From Amycolatopsis thailandensis (GTDB lineage: Bacteria; Actinomycetota; Actinomycetes; Mycobacteriales; Pseudonocardiaceae): 49,213 bases of DNA. Positions 1 through 8,334 of the stretch are shown piece by piece. A model generated the notes under the pieces. The model ran no database searches, was not told the origin of the DNA, and saw nothing but the letters and a program-made list of their open reading frames with translations. The stretch covers positions 1 through 49,213 of the forward strand of contig NZ_NMQT01000039.1 in NCBI RefSeq assembly GCF_002234405.1, written 5' to 3'. Both the position numbers and the translations under genes were made by a program. How positions within the stretch are numbered: position 1 is the stretch's first letter; the number at the start of each line of letters is the position of its first letter.

Positions 1-2
1 CG

Positions 3-80
3 AGCGGCGCCCGCTTCACGGACTTCCTCCGCGGAAACGTTCGGGCCGTGCATGGTGAGGCAGTCGGGTCGTGCCCGTAG
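3..80 (+). CDS. C-terminal end of an unidentified protein, cut by the window edge
   Basis: An open frame runs from the left edge to a TAG stop at 78-80 and encodes about 25 residues ending in VGSCP. About 80% of its third positions are G or C, and the first ten codons all end in C or G, as in real genes here. A 24-bp hairpin at 113-171, followed by a short T-rich stretch, would act as its terminator and fits a plus-strand gene convergent with prcA. The fragment is too short to name. A competing minus-strand frame starts with ATG at 53 and runs off the edge, but it has no Shine-Dalgarno sequence and a weaker third-position bias. Confidence 0.4.
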   Translation, partial: SGARFTDFLRGNVRAVHGEAVGSCP

Positions 81-112
81 GTGGGCCGACGGCTCAACCG
101 TCCCTGCTCCGT

Positions 113-171
113 GACGTCCCCAATGTGGCATTGGGGACGCTCAGTGCCCCCAATGCCACATTGGGGACGTC
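113..171. terminator. 24-bp perfect hairpin between convergent genes
   Basis: Arms at 113-136 and 148-171 are exact reverse complements around an 11-base loop (137-147). Each arm contains its own smaller palindrome (CCCCAATGTGGCATTGGGG type). It lies after the plus-strand fragment and is followed by TTTACT. The loop resembles the GACGCTCAACGTC centre seen in other hairpins of this window. Confidence 0.65.
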
Positions 172-238
172 TTTACTGCCGGGAGCGCTGGAACGTGCAT
201 GCTCGCCTGTCAGTGAAGGCCACTTTCGAGACGCTCAA

Positions 239-261
239 CGTCCTAAAGGGTCCCTTTGGGA
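239..261. repeat. Degenerate member of the hairpin family
   Basis: The sequence at 233-245 reads GACGCTCAACGTC, a variant of the centre shared by several intergenic hairpins. It overlaps a short stem at 239-249/251-261 (one G-T pair). Preceding bases (about 219-232) resemble the 'CCACTTTCG' arm of the hairpin at 37546-37598. It looks like a decayed copy. The rest of the 81-389 gap holds only the two stronger hairpins and no convincing gene. Confidence 0.4.
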
Positions 262-324
262 CACACCCGGGGCACGAGGGCGCCCAGGCCCTGCAGCCGT
301 CACGTCCACTGTCTCCAGCGGCTG

Positions 325-381
325 AGTACGTGAAGGCCCCCTTCCTTGCGCCTGGCGTAAGGAAGGGGGCCTTCACGTACT
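325..381. terminator. Hairpin terminator of the proteasome operon
   Basis: 23-bp perfect arms at 325-347 and 359-381 flank an 11-base loop. The hairpin begins 9 bases downstream of the prcA stop codon, as expected for the terminator of dop-pup-prcB-prcA. Arm sequence (GTGAAGGCCCCCTTCCTT type) recurs at other convergent junctions here, notably 37133-37187 and 37618-37670. Confidence 0.75.
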
Positions 382-389
382 GACGAGAC

Positions 390-1145
390 TCAGTCCTTCT
401 TGGACTCACCTTCGGGCTTGTCGCCCTCGGCGTCGTCTTCCTTCGGCTCTTCCGGCTCGGCGGGCAGCAGCGCGTCGAGCGCCGCGCCGGCGACCCGGCG
501 GAACTTGCGGCCACGGCGCTCGCGCTCCAGGACGGCGACCTCGAGCTTCACCGGGTCCGAGTCGCCGTTTGCGGGCGCCGGGGTGTTGTCGCGCAACGCC
601 TTCACCGCGACCCCGAGCGCGACGCCCAGGTCCATGTCCGGCTCGAAGCTCTCCTTCAGCTTCGTGGTGAGCGTGTCGGCCTGACCGCCCATCACGACGA
701 ACTTCGGCTCGTCGAAGATCGAACCGTCGTAGGTCAACCGGTACAGCTGATCCTCGGCCGCGGTCGCGCCGACCTCGGCGACGCAGACCTCGACCTCGAA
801 CGGCTTCAGCTGCTCGGTGAAGATGCTGCCGAGCGTCGCGGCGTACGCGTTCGCCAGCGCACGCGCGCTGACGTCCCGCCGGTCGTACTGGTAGCCCTTC
901 AGGTCCGCGTGCCGGATGCCGGCGACACGAAGGTTTTCGAACTCGCTGTAGCGGCCGACGGCCGCGAAACCGATCCGGTCGTAGATCTCAGACACCTTGT
1001 GCAACGTCGCCGAAGGGTTCTCGGCCACGAACAGCACGCCACCGCGGTACTTGAGCACGACCACGCTCCGGCCACGCGCGATGCCCTTGCGCGCGATCTC
1101 GGAACGCTCCCGCATCAACTGCTCGGGAGAGGCGTACAACGGCAT
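390..1145 (-). CDS. prcA: 20S proteasome alpha subunit
   Basis: Alpha-ring subunit of the actinobacterial 20S proteasome, which gates entry of pupylated substrates delivered by the Arc/Mpa ATPase. The 251-residue protein opens with [19 protein letters not shown], the typical PrcA N-terminus, and continues with an alpha-subunit Ntn-hydrolase fold including [12 protein letters not shown] and the '[18 protein letters not shown]' region. The C-terminus is a long acidic, Lys/Glu/Asp-rich tail ([20 protein letters not shown]). The frame stays open upstream to 1295, but family alignment fixes the ATG at 1145. It follows prcB by 70 bases as the last gene of the operon and ends just before a strong hairpin. 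Confidence 0.96.
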   Translation of the reverse strand: MPLYASPEQLMRERSEIARKGIARGRSVVVLKYRGGVLFVAENPSATLHKVSEIYDRIGFAAVGRYSEFENLRVAGIRHADLKGYQYDRRDVSARALANAYAATLGSIFTEQLKPFEVEVCVAEVGATAAEDQLYRLTYDGSIFDEPKFVVMGGQADTLTTKLKESFEPDMDLGVALGVAVKALRDNTPAPANGDSDPVKLEVAVLERERRGRKFRRVAGAALDALLPAEPEEPKEDDAEGDKPEGESKKD

Positions 1146-1215
1146 CGTCACTGTGGTGCTCCGCTCTTTCTGGCTCTCATCGGAAAGGGAACAGGGAGGG
1201 AAGGCCCGAAAAGAC

Positions 1216-2052
1216 TCAGCGCCCGCGTTCGGCTCGGGCGGCGACGACCGCTTCGGCCACCGCGGTCGTCTGCTCGAGCGGCAACGCCACCGCACCCTGC
1301 TCCGCGGTGACCGTCACGATCGTCGGGAAGATCCGGCGCACCAGATCCGGTCCGCCGGTCGCGGTGTCATCGTCCGCCGCGTCGTACAACGCCTCCACCG
1401 CCACCCGGATCGCGGCTTCGGCGTCCGCGTCCGGGTCATGCAGCTTCTTCAGCGAGCCCTTCGCGAACAGCGAACCCGAGCCGATGGCGTGGTAACCGGC
1501 GCTCTCCTCGTAGCGCCCGCCCGTCGCGTCGTACGAGACGATCCGGCCCGCGTGCTTCGCGTCTTCCGCGTCGAGGTCGTACCCGACGAACAGCGGCAGC
1601 ACGGCGAGGCCGGCCATCGCCATCTCGAGGTTGGACTTCACCAGTCCGGCGAGTTTGTTCGTCTTGCCGTCGAGCGAGAGCGAAACACCCTCGATCTTCT
1701 CGTAGTGCGCCAGCTCGACCGCGTACAGCCGCACCATCTCGATCGCCAGCCCGGCCGAGCCCGCGATGCCCACCGCCGAGTACTCGTCGGTGACGTGAAC
1801 CTTCTCCATGTCCCGCGAGGCGATCAGGTTGCCCGACGTCGCCCGCCGGTCACCGGCGATCAGCACCCCGCCCGCGAACTTGACCGCGACGATCGTCGTC
1901 CCGTGCGGCGCGTCCAGCCCGCCCGCGCCCGCGGCGACCCGCCGCTCAGGGAGCAGTTCGGGCGCCTGCGCCCGAAGGAAGTCCGAGAACGACGAGGTCG
2001 CCGACGAGAAGTACGCGGCGGGCAGCGCCGACTTACCCGAGGTGTGTTCCAT
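1216..2052 (-). CDS. prcB: 20S proteasome beta subunit (catalytic)
   Basis: Catalytic subunit of the 20S core, made as an inactive precursor. The 278-residue protein has a propeptide of about 51 residues ([20 protein letters not shown]...) ending in APHG. Self-cleavage between Gly51 and Thr52 would expose Thr as the N-terminal nucleophile ([11 protein letters not shown]). The GDRRAT motif and Asp/Lys residues of the Ntn active site follow. An SSFSDFLR stretch in the propeptide matches the F-rich propeptides of other actinobacterial PrcB proteins. It lies between pup (73 bases upstream) and prcA in a single-strand operon. Confidence 0.97.
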   Translation of the reverse strand: MEHTSGKSALPAAYFSSATSSFSDFLRAQAPELLPERRVAAGAGGLDAPHGTTIVAVKFAGGVLIAGDRRATSGNLIASRDMEKVHVTDEYSAVGIAGSAGLAIEMVRLYAVELAHYEKIEGVSLSLDGKTNKLAGLVKSNLEMAMAGLAVLPLFVGYDLDAEDAKHAGRIVSYDATGGRYEESAGYHAIGSGSLFAKGSLKKLHDPDADAEAAIRVAVEALYDAADDDTATGGPDLVRRIFPTIVTVTAEQGAVALPLEQTTAVAEAVVAARAERGR

Positions 2053-2125
2053 ACGTGCTCAAAGTTCCAATCTGTGTGATCCGCCGGCTCCGCACAGACG
2101 GCCACGGAGGGCCGCCGGAAGACGG

Positions 2126-2320
2126 TTACTCGCCGCCCTTTTGCACGTACGCGCGCACGAAGTCCTCGGCGTTCTCTTCGAGTACGTCGTCGATCTCGTC
2201 GAGGATCGTGTCGACGTCCTCACCGAGCTTCTCGCGCCGCTCCTGGCCCGCCGGACCGCCGCCCTCGAACTCTTCGTCCGAGTCGCCTCCGCCGTGCTTT
2301 TCGATCTTTTCCTGAGCCAT
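2126..2320 (-). CDS. pup: Prokaryotic ubiquitin-like protein Pup, ending in Glu
   Basis: Small disordered protein tag attached through its C-terminal Glu side chain to lysines of proteins bound for the proteasome. The product has 64 residues, is very acidic, and carries the central Arc-binding helix region (GEDVDTILDEIDDVLEENAEDF) and the C-terminus AYVQKGGE. The last residue is Glu, not Gln, so the tag can be ligated without prior deamidation. A GGGAGG Shine-Dalgarno lies just upstream of ATG 2320. It sits between dop and prcB. The ligase gene pafA is not in the window. Confidence 0.97.
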   Translation of the reverse strand: MAQEKIEKHGGGDSDEEFEGGGPAGQERREKLGEDVDTILDEIDDVLEENAEDFVRAYVQKGGE

Positions 2321-2417
2321 CTCGCCTCCCGGTGTGGCCGATGTTTCCTAGCCTACCCAGCGGTCCCGACATTCCGTGGGATCCGTGATCGCTTAACCCC
2401 GATGAAAGGAAATACCG

Positions 2418-3920
2418 CTAGTCCGAACCGGTGAGCGCCTCCACCAGCTCCTCGGCGGTCGCGGAGTCGTCCAGCAACTTCCCCACGTGGGCCTTCGTGC
2501 CCCGCAACGGCTCCAACGTCGGGATCCGCACCAGCGATTCCCTGCCGACGTCGAAGATGACCGAATCCCAGGACGCCGCGGCGATGGAGTTGGCGTACTT
2601 CTCCAGCGTGCGGCCCCGGAAGTAGGCCCTGGTGTCGGAAGGCGGGGTGGTGACCGCCTCCAGCACCTCCTCCTCGGACACCAGGCGCTTCATCGAGCCC
2701 CTGGTGACGAGCCTGTTGTACAGGCCCTTGTCCAGCCGGACATCCGAGTACTGCAGGTCGACCAGCCGCAACCGCGGCGCGCCCCAGGCCAGCTGGTCCC
2801 GAGCGCGGTAGCCCTCGAGCAACCGCAGCTTCGCCGGCCAGTCCAGCCTGTCCGCGCATTCCTGGGGGTCCCGCGCCAGCGCGTCCAGGATCTCGCCCCA
2901 GACCCGCAGGACCTCCTTGGAGGCCTCGTCCGCGCCGGTGCGCTCCAGGTTCGCCGACGCGATCTCGTGATAGGCGAACTGGAGGTCCAGCCCGGTGTAC
3001 TTCCGCCCGTTGGCCAGCGACACCTTCGCCTTCAGCGTGGGGTCGTGGCTGATCTGGTGCACCGCGCGCACCGGCTCGTCCAGCTTCAGGTCGTCGAACC
3101 GGATGCCCGCCTCGATCAGGTCCAGCACCAGCGCCGTCGTCCCGACCTTGAGGTACGTCGAGTACTCCGCGAGGTTGGCGTCACCGATGATGACGTGCAG
3201 CCGCCGGTACTTGTCCGCGTCGGCGTGCGGCTCGTCGCGCGTGTTGATGATGCCGCGCTTGAGTGTCGTCTCCAGGCCGACCTCGACCTCGATGTAGTCG
3301 GAGCGCTGCGAGAGCTGGAAGCCCGCTTCCTCGCTCTGCTGCCCGACGCCGACGCGGCCCGAACCGGTCACCACCTGGCGGGAGGCGAAGAACGGCGTCA
3401 GCCCCGCGATCACCGCGGTGAACGGCGTCGACCGCTGCATCAGGTAGTTCTCGTGCGTGCCGTAGCTCGCGCCCTTGCCGTCGACGTTGTTCTTGTACAG
3501 CTGCAACGGCGGCTGGCCGGGAACGGTGGCGGCCTTGCGCGCCGCCTCCTCCATCACCCGCTCCCCCGCCTTGTCCCAGATGACCGCGTCGCGCGCGTTC
3601 GTCACCTCGGGCGCCGAGTACTCCGGGTGAGCGTGGTCGACGTACAGCCGCGCCCCGTTGGTCAGGATCACGTTCGCCGCGCCGAGGTCCTCGACGTCCG
3701 GGTCGTGTCCCGGACCGCTCGGGCCGGTCAGGTCGAACCCACGGGCGTCGCGCAAGGGCGATTCCACCTCGTAGTCCCACCGTGCCCGCCTCGCTCGCGG
3801 GATGTCCGCCGCGGCCGCGTAGGCCAGCACGACCTGGGTCGAGGTAAGTACCGGGTTCGCCGTCGCGTCGCCCGGCACCGCGATGCCGTACTCGACTTCG
3901 GTTCCCATGATCCGCCGCAT
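2418..3920 (-). CDS. dop: Pup deamidase/depupylase Dop
   Basis: Glutamine synthetase-like enzyme that removes Pup from conjugates and, in species with Pup-Gln, deamidates the tag. The 500-residue protein starts [13 protein letters not shown] and contains the characteristic [17 protein letters not shown] region, [33 protein letters not shown] and [20 protein letters not shown], all very close to M. tuberculosis Dop (Rv2112c). The frame is open to 3965, but family length and alignment place the ATG at 3920. It heads the dop-pup-prcB-prcA operon, 97 bases before pup. Because Pup here ends in Glu, depupylation is probably its main role (inference). Confidence 0.96.
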   Translation of the reverse strand: MRRIMGTEVEYGIAVPGDATANPVLTSTQVVLAYAAAADIPRARRARWDYEVESPLRDARGFDLTGPSGPGHDPDVEDLGAANVILTNGARLYVDHAHPEYSAPEVTNARDAVIWDKAGERVMEEAARKAATVPGQPPLQLYKNNVDGKGASYGTHENYLMQRSTPFTAVIAGLTPFFASRQVVTGSGRVGVGQQSEEAGFQLSQRSDYIEVEVGLETTLKRGIINTRDEPHADADKYRRLHVIIGDANLAEYSTYLKVGTTALVLDLIEAGIRFDDLKLDEPVRAVHQISHDPTLKAKVSLANGRKYTGLDLQFAYHEIASANLERTGADEASKEVLRVWGEILDALARDPQECADRLDWPAKLRLLEGYRARDQLAWGAPRLRLVDLQYSDVRLDKGLYNRLVTRGSMKRLVSEEEVLEAVTTPPSDTRAYFRGRTLEKYANSIAAASWDSVIFDVGRESLVRIPTLEPLRGTKAHVGKLLDDSATAEELVEALTGSD

Positions 3921-3954
3921 ACCCACCACCCTACGGGGTCGGAGGCGTGCGACG

Positions 3955-4491
3955 ATGCCCCCCATGTCAGGCAGTGACGAACTCGTTGCGCTCTATGACC
4001 TCGACGGAACCGTGGCTGGAGAGGCCACCCGCTCCCGGGTCCGCGCCGAAGGACTCTGGCACGCGGCGGGCGTGGTGTTGGTCCGTTCGGGTGACGGAAA
4101 CCGCGTCTACGTGCATCTCCGTACCGCCACCAAGGACGTCTATCCCTCCACATGGGACTGCTGGGCGGGCGGGATCGTCGCCGCGGGCGAGACACCGGAG
4201 GAGTGCGCCCGCCGCGAACTGGCCGAAGAACTGGGTGTTCACGGAGTGGAACTGCGGCCGCTGTTCGTCCACGTCACCGACGACGACCTGATCCGCTGCC
4301 ACAACTTCGCCTACGAAACGCGATGGGACGGCCCTTTCGTCCATCAGCCGTCCGAAGTGGTCGAAGGACGGTGGCTGACGTTGCCCGAGTTGCGTTCGTG
4401 GCTCGACGATCCGGAAAGCCGGTTCATCCCGGACGGACGTCTCGGCGCGCTGGAGTGGTTCCGGCGGGAAGACTTACAGGACAGCGCCTAG
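3955..4491 (+). CDS. NUDIX hydrolase
   Basis: Pyrophosphohydrolase of the NUDIX family, substrate unknown. A perfect Nudix box GX5EX7REUXEEXGU spans residues 73-95 ([24 protein letters not shown], first G outside the box), in a 178-residue single-domain protein. The overall pattern ([11 protein letters not shown] near the N-terminus, '[16 protein letters not shown]') resembles the isopentenyl-diphosphate isomerase-like Nudix subgroup. ATG 3955 has GGAGG at good spacing; ATG 3964 (MSGSDELV) is the alternative. Its start is only 34 bases from the divergent dop start. A rare TTA leucine codon lies at 4474-4476. The last four bases overlap the stop of the convergent lipoprotein gene. Confidence 0.9.
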   Translation: MPPMSGSDELVALYDLDGTVAGEATRSRVRAEGLWHAAGVVLVRSGDGNRVYVHLRTATKDVYPSTWDCWAGGIVAAGETPEECARRELAEELGVHGVELRPLFVHVTDDDLIRCHNFAYETRWDGPFVHQPSEVVEGRWLTLPELRSWLDDPESRFIPDGRLGALEWFRREDLQDSA

Positions 4492-5093
4492 GCCGAACGG
4501 AGGCGCTGCGCGACGATCGGCAGCAGCCGCTTCGCCGCGTCCGTCGCCCGTGCCTCGGTTCCGGCGGTCACGCTGAGGGCGGAGACGAGTTTCCCCTTGG
4601 CGAGCAACACCGTGCACGTGGTGCCTTCACACCAGGCGCGCTGGACTTCGATGCCTGCCTGCTTCGTCAGAGTGAGCTTCTTGCCTTCGCAGTCCGCCTG
4701 GGCGACGACGTCCGAGGCGTCGCGATCGGGGTACTCCGTGACCTGATGCTCCAGCGTCGAACCGCTCGGGTACGACCACGCCGTCGAACGGCTCGCTCCG
4801 CGCGTCAGACCGGTCAGACAGCCGGACACCTTGCTCTCGCCCGGGACGACCTCTTCCTCGGCGACGTCCTCGTCGGTCAGCAGCGCGGCGGAAACGGCGG
4901 CGGGGACCGGAGCCCGGGTCGACGGCGGCGGGACAGGGGCGGCCTGCGGCTTCACCGACGGCTGCACGGGTTTGACCGTGGGCGTCGGTGTCGGGTCGTC
5001 GTAGTAGGTGTCGAGGTCGTTGGGCCGGTCGGCACATCCCGACAGACCGAACAGCGCGACCGTCGCCACCGCGAGCACCTGCCGATGACGCAC
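4488..5093 (-). CDS. Putative secreted lipoprotein
   Basis: 201-residue protein read from GTG 5093, preceded by GGAGG about 8 bases upstream. The N-terminus is a lipoprotein signal (RHRQVLAVATVALFGLSGC) with lipobox LSGC, so Cys is the likely lipidation site. A Pro/Thr-rich linker (PTPTPTVKPVQPSVKP) follows. The C-terminal domain has four cysteines (GCLTG, ADCEG, WCEG, CTVLL) that could form two disulfides outside the membrane. I do not recognise a named family; a DUF3558-like fold is possible. The stop codon shares CTAG with the stop of the convergent NUDIX gene. Confidence 0.8.
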   Translation of the reverse strand: MRHRQVLAVATVALFGLSGCADRPNDLDTYYDDPTPTPTVKPVQPSVKPQAAPVPPPSTRAPVPAAVSAALLTDEDVAEEEVVPGESKVSGCLTGLTRGASRSTAWSYPSGSTLEHQVTEYPDRDASDVVAQADCEGKKLTLTKQAGIEVQRAWCEGTTCTVLLAKGKLVSALSVTAGTEARATDAAKRLLPIVAQRLRSA

Positions 5094-5149
5094 CCTCGAG
5101 CCTCCCCGGATGTCCCGCCTGATGTTTGCCGCGAGACTAGTCCAGCCCC

Positions 5150-6097
5150 TCAGTGCCAGCCGAGGCAGGACCTGTGCCGCCAGTAGGCGACCGGTTCTTC
5201 GGCGAGCGCGGCCAGTTCCGAGAGTTCGTCGGCGGTCGGCTTCGCCTTGGCGGCAACGAGATTCTCCGCGAGCTGGGCCGGGCTCGACGGCCCGATGACC
5301 GCGACCGGCCGCCAGTCCTGGGCCAGGACGGCCGCGATCGCCACCGCGTCCGGGCCGGCCTCGTGCTCCCGCGCGATCCGCGCGAGCACCGGCGGCGGCT
5401 CGACCACCAGCCGCCCGTTCGCGACGGTTTCCTTGACCAGTACCTGTTTCCCGGCGGCACGCGCCTCCGCGAGCGCCGGGCCGACGGAGGGTTCCAGCAG
5501 GTTCCACGTCGACTGAACGGCGCTGAAGACCGGCGTTCCGGCCACTTCCAGCTCGAACGCGCGACGGACGGCGTCGGCCTGTGCCGGACCGGACGTGGAG
5601 AAGCCGACGGGGACACCGTCGGCGGCGAGTTCGGCCAGCGCCCCGATCAGCCGCTCGTCGGTGAACAACGGACTGTCCACAGTGAGCGAGTGGACCTGGT
5701 AGAGCGATACGGCTTTCCCCAGCAGACCAACGGTTTCCGCCCACTGCTCGGCGAAGCGCGCCGCCGTGTGTTCCTTGACCTCGTGGACCTCCGCGTCGAG
5801 TTTCCACTCGCCGACGTAGCGGTAGCCCCATTTACTCGACACCGTCACGTCGCGGTGGGCGCGATCGGCGAGCCAGCCGGCGAGGAACTCCTCCGAAGAA
5901 CCATACGAACGGGCGACGTCGATCCACCGGACGCCCGCGCGGTACGCGTCGTCCAGCACGTCATAGGTGGCCTCACGCATCGCCTCGAACTCGCGTCCGG
6001 GCGGAAGCGCGTCGACCCGGCCGAGGTTGATGTACGCGGGCCTGCCGAGCGCCGCCAGTCCGACGGCGATCCGCTCGCCGATCTCCGTGTCCGTCAC
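5150..6097 (-). CDS. Aldo/keto reductase
   Basis: NADPH-dependent oxidoreductase of the aldo/keto reductase family, 315 residues. Likely catalytic tetrad residues are visible: Asp in WIDVARSYG, Tyr in SYGSSEEF, Lys in VSSKWGYRY, and His in LYQVHSLTV. The cofactor phosphate region near the end reads PVAVIGPSSPAQLAENL. The barrel and length fit the YghZ/AKR-like group; the substrate cannot be predicted. GTG 6097 overlaps the previous gene's stop by four bases (GTGA), so translation is probably coupled. It is the last gene of the three-gene unit 7256-5150. Confidence 0.9.
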   Translation of the reverse strand: MTDTEIGERIAVGLAALGRPAYINLGRVDALPPGREFEAMREATYDVLDDAYRAGVRWIDVARSYGSSEEFLAGWLADRAHRDVTVSSKWGYRYVGEWKLDAEVHEVKEHTAARFAEQWAETVGLLGKAVSLYQVHSLTVDSPLFTDERLIGALAELAADGVPVGFSTSGPAQADAVRRAFELEVAGTPVFSAVQSTWNLLEPSVGPALAEARAAGKQVLVKETVANGRLVVEPPPVLARIAREHEAGPDAVAIAAVLAQDWRPVAVIGPSSPAQLAENLVAAKAKPTADELSELAALAEEPVAYWRHRSCLGWH

Positions 6098-6438
6098 CGG
6101 GCTCCTTCGTTCTTGTGGCGGAGGATCGCGAGCCACTGACTCGAGTTCTGCGCCTGCCGGTGGAGCTTCTCCAGCCGGGCCGCCGGGGCACGAACGTAAC
6201 CCTTGCCGAACATCGGCGCGATCTGACGGAGGCTGGCACCTTCCTCCCTGGCTGCGAGCAGCGCCCAGTCGGACGCGTCTGCGCAGGCCGCGGAGGCGCG
6301 CCGCAACTCGCCCAGCAGCTCGATGAGCTCGGGAGCGCTCACCTCCCCCGCCCGGACGGCGGCGGCCGTCGTTTCCAGCCACGCCAGGACATCGGCTTCG
6401 GTGATCGGCGCGCGCGGGCGCCCGGAGGATTCGCTCAC
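6094..6438 (-). CDS. Small helix-turn-helix-like protein
   Basis: 114-residue, mostly helical protein. Its second half (DWALLAAREEGASLRQIAPMFGKGYVRAPAARLEKL, residues about 60-95) resembles the 'AAREAGASWAEIGAALGVSRQAA' helix-turn-helix of actinobacterial DNA-binding proteins, but with GKGYVRAP where the recognition helix starts, so DNA binding is uncertain. It is joined to its neighbours by GTGA overlaps on both sides (6435-6438 and 6094-6097), which suggests a fixed stoichiometry with the 273-residue protein and the reductase. The function is unknown. Confidence 0.75.
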   Translation of the reverse strand: MSESSGRPRAPITEADVLAWLETTAAAVRAGEVSAPELIELLGELRRASAACADASDWALLAAREEGASLRQIAPMFGKGYVRAPAARLEKLHRQAQNSSQWLAILRHKNEGAR

Positions 6439-7256
6439 AGCCTCGAAGTATAGGGCGTTATACGGTCGCCGATCGTGATCACCACGCCGGGTGTGGGTTC
6501 ACCGATTTCCGGCAACCGTCCCGCCAGCCGCCGCATCGCGCCGTACGGGTCCCGCTTCAAGCCGGCGTCTTTGAGCAGTCCGAGCAGCGTTCCACCATGC
6601 CGCCCCGACGCGACGACTTCGCCCTTGACCGAGATCTCCACCGAACCGAGCCAGCCGCACGCGGCGACGAGTGGACGCGGGATGGCGGCGATGGTCGAGC
6701 GGACGATTTCGACGGTTTCGGTCCACATGTCGGGATCTTCGTCGCGGAAGCACGCGCGCCAGACGGCAGCGGGATCGTCTGTGTCCTTCAGGGCTCCGGG
6801 ATCGAGAGGGTCGAAGTCCCCGGCTCCGTTCGCGAGCGTCCCGTCCGCCAGGACACGCAGTACCCAGCGCTCACTGGCCCTTTCATGTCCCGACATCCGC
6901 AACTCCCGGCCCGGAGCGGGCTTGAGGCGGGCGGGAAGCGCGGGATGCACCGGCCCGTCCGGGATCTCGGGTCCTCGCGCGGGCAGGAACTCGGGCTTGT
7001 CCCCGACCCCGGAGACGGTCCCGGCGGCGAAGATCATGCCTTCCGTCAGGCTCCGCAGTCCGCCCTGTCCGAGCAGCCAGGCCGCCGGATCGGACGACAC
7101 GGCGAGTTCGTCGGCCCATGCGCCGGTCGCACCCGTGACCGCGAGCGCCCCGCCACGGTCCAGTTCGACCTCCCACTGAGCGCTTCCCATCCGGCCCAGC
7201 GCGGACAGCGGCGCCACCGGCACAGCCGCCGTGCGTCGCTCGATTCCCGTCCCCAT
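6435..7256 (-). CDS. Unrecognised 273-residue protein
   Basis: First gene of the three-gene operon 7256-5150. The soluble protein lacks a signal peptide and membrane segments. It has a Trp/Asp-rich middle (DDPAAVWRACFRDEDPDMW) and a C-terminal part with regular beta/loop character (VEISVKGEVVASGRHGGTLLGLLKDAGLKRDPYG). I recognise no catalytic motif or named family. Codon use is typical of the window. Its stop overlaps the GTG of the HTH-like gene by four bases. It may work with, or be regulated alongside, the aldo/keto reductase. Confidence 0.75.
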   Translation of the reverse strand: MGTGIERRTAAVPVAPLSALGRMGSAQWEVELDRGGALAVTGATGAWADELAVSSDPAAWLLGQGGLRSLTEGMIFAAGTVSGVGDKPEFLPARGPEIPDGPVHPALPARLKPAPGRELRMSGHERASERWVLRVLADGTLANGAGDFDPLDPGALKDTDDPAAVWRACFRDEDPDMWTETVEIVRSTIAAIPRPLVAACGWLGSVEISVKGEVVASGRHGGTLLGLLKDAGLKRDPYGAMRRLAGRLPEIGEPTPGVVITIGDRITPYTSRL

Positions 7257-7363
7257 GCACGGAACCTACTGGAGGCGTCGGACACATCGTCCGAAAACCG
7301 CTGGAGCGCAAGGTGGATTCCAGATTCACTGGGCCTGAAGTTGAGAACTCAGGAGAAGGACAA

Positions 7364-8275
7364 TTGGGACGTTTCGGTATCGCGATCCGATTCGCGGCAC
7401 TCGCGGTCGTATGGGGCGCGAGTTTTCTGTTCATCAAAATCGGCCTCACCGGTTTGTCACCGGTCCAGGTCGCGCTTTCCCGGGTCGTCCTCGGCGCCGT
7501 GGCGCTGATCGCCGTCGCAGCCTGGCGCCGCAAGCCACTTCCCCGTGACCCGGCCGTCTGGGGCCATCTCGCGGTCGTTTCCGTTCTGCTGTGCGTCATC
7601 CCGTTCCTGCTCTTCTCCTGGGCAGAGCAGTACATCTCCTCCGGGCTCGCCAGCATCTTCAACGCGACGACCCCGCTCATCACGATGCTCATCGCCGCGG
7701 CCGCCCTGCCGTCCGAGCGGTTCACGAAGGCCCGCACGACCGGCCTGATCCTCGGATTCCTCGGCGTGCTGACCATCGTCGGGGTCTGGCAAGGGATCGA
7801 CGTCTCCCACGAGCTGACCGCGCAGCTGGCCTGCCTCGGGGCGACGACCTGCTACGGGATCTCGTTCGTGTACGTGCGACGGTTCATCTCCTGGCGCGAC
7901 CTCGACCCGCCGACCATCGCGCTCGGGCAGGTCTGCTGCGGCGCCGTCGTGATGCTGGTGCTCGCGCCGTTCATCGCGACGACGCCGGTCCACCTCGACA
8001 CATCGATCGTCCTCAGCATGATCGCGCTCGGGGCGCTGGGCACCGGGCTCGCGTACGCCTGGAACGCGTCGATCATCGCGGCGTGGGGCGCGTCGAACGC
8101 GTCGGCGGTGACCTACCTCACACCCGTGGTCGGCGTGCTGCTCGGCGTGCTGGTCCTCGACGAACCGCTGGCGTGGAACCAGCCTGTCGGCGCGCTGCTC
8201 GTGGTCTTCGGGATCCTGGCCGCCCACGGGCGGCTGAGCCCGCGCAAGAAGCTGAAGGACGCCGTACCCGCATAA
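7364..8275 (+). CDS. EamA/DMT-family transporter
   Basis: Integral membrane exporter of the drug/metabolite transporter superfamily. It has about ten hydrophobic helices arranged as two EamA repeats; the first begins AIRFAALAVVWGASFLFIKIGL and the second CLGATTCYGISFVYVRRF. The C-terminus is basic (SPRKKLKDAVPA), as expected on the cytoplasmic side. TTG 7364 has AGGAG at 7351-7355, eight bases upstream. The frame also has GTG 7313, which would add 17 polar residues and has a weaker site. The substrate is unknown. The gene ends before a 20-bp hairpin shared with convergent arc. Confidence 0.9.
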   Translation: MGRFGIAIRFAALAVVWGASFLFIKIGLTGLSPVQVALSRVVLGAVALIAVAAWRRKPLPRDPAVWGHLAVVSVLLCVIPFLLFSWAEQYISSGLASIFNATTPLITMLIAAAALPSERFTKARTTGLILGFLGVLTIVGVWQGIDVSHELTAQLACLGATTCYGISFVYVRRFISWRDLDPPTIALGQVCCGAVVMLVLAPFIATTPVHLDTSIVLSMIALGALGTGLAYAWNASIIAAWGASNASAVTYLTPVVGVLLGVLVLDEPLAWNQPVGALLVVFGILAAHGRLSPRKKLKDAVPA

Positions 8276-8283
8276 GACGTGAC

Positions 8284-8326
8284 GAAGGGGCCCTTCACCA
8301 CATGGGATGTGGTGAAGGGCCCCTTC
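8284..8326. terminator. Bidirectional terminator between EamA gene and arc
   Basis: Perfect 20-bp arms at 8284-8303 and 8307-8326 enclose a 3-base loop. It lies 9 bases after the EamA stop and 9 bases after the arc stop on the other strand. The arm itself is nearly palindromic (GAAGGGGCCCTTC), like most terminators in this window. Confidence 0.85.
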
Positions 8327-8334
8327 GGACCGCG

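Noticed and set aside
1..53. Minus-strand partial gene starting ATG 53
   Set aside because: No Shine-Dalgarno sequence, weaker third-position bias than the plus-strand frame, and the hairpin layout fits a convergent plus-strand gene better.
2487..3977. Long open frame antisense to dop on the plus strand
   Set aside because: It is a product of high GC content; the encoded protein is Arg-rich low-complexity and dop is unmistakable.
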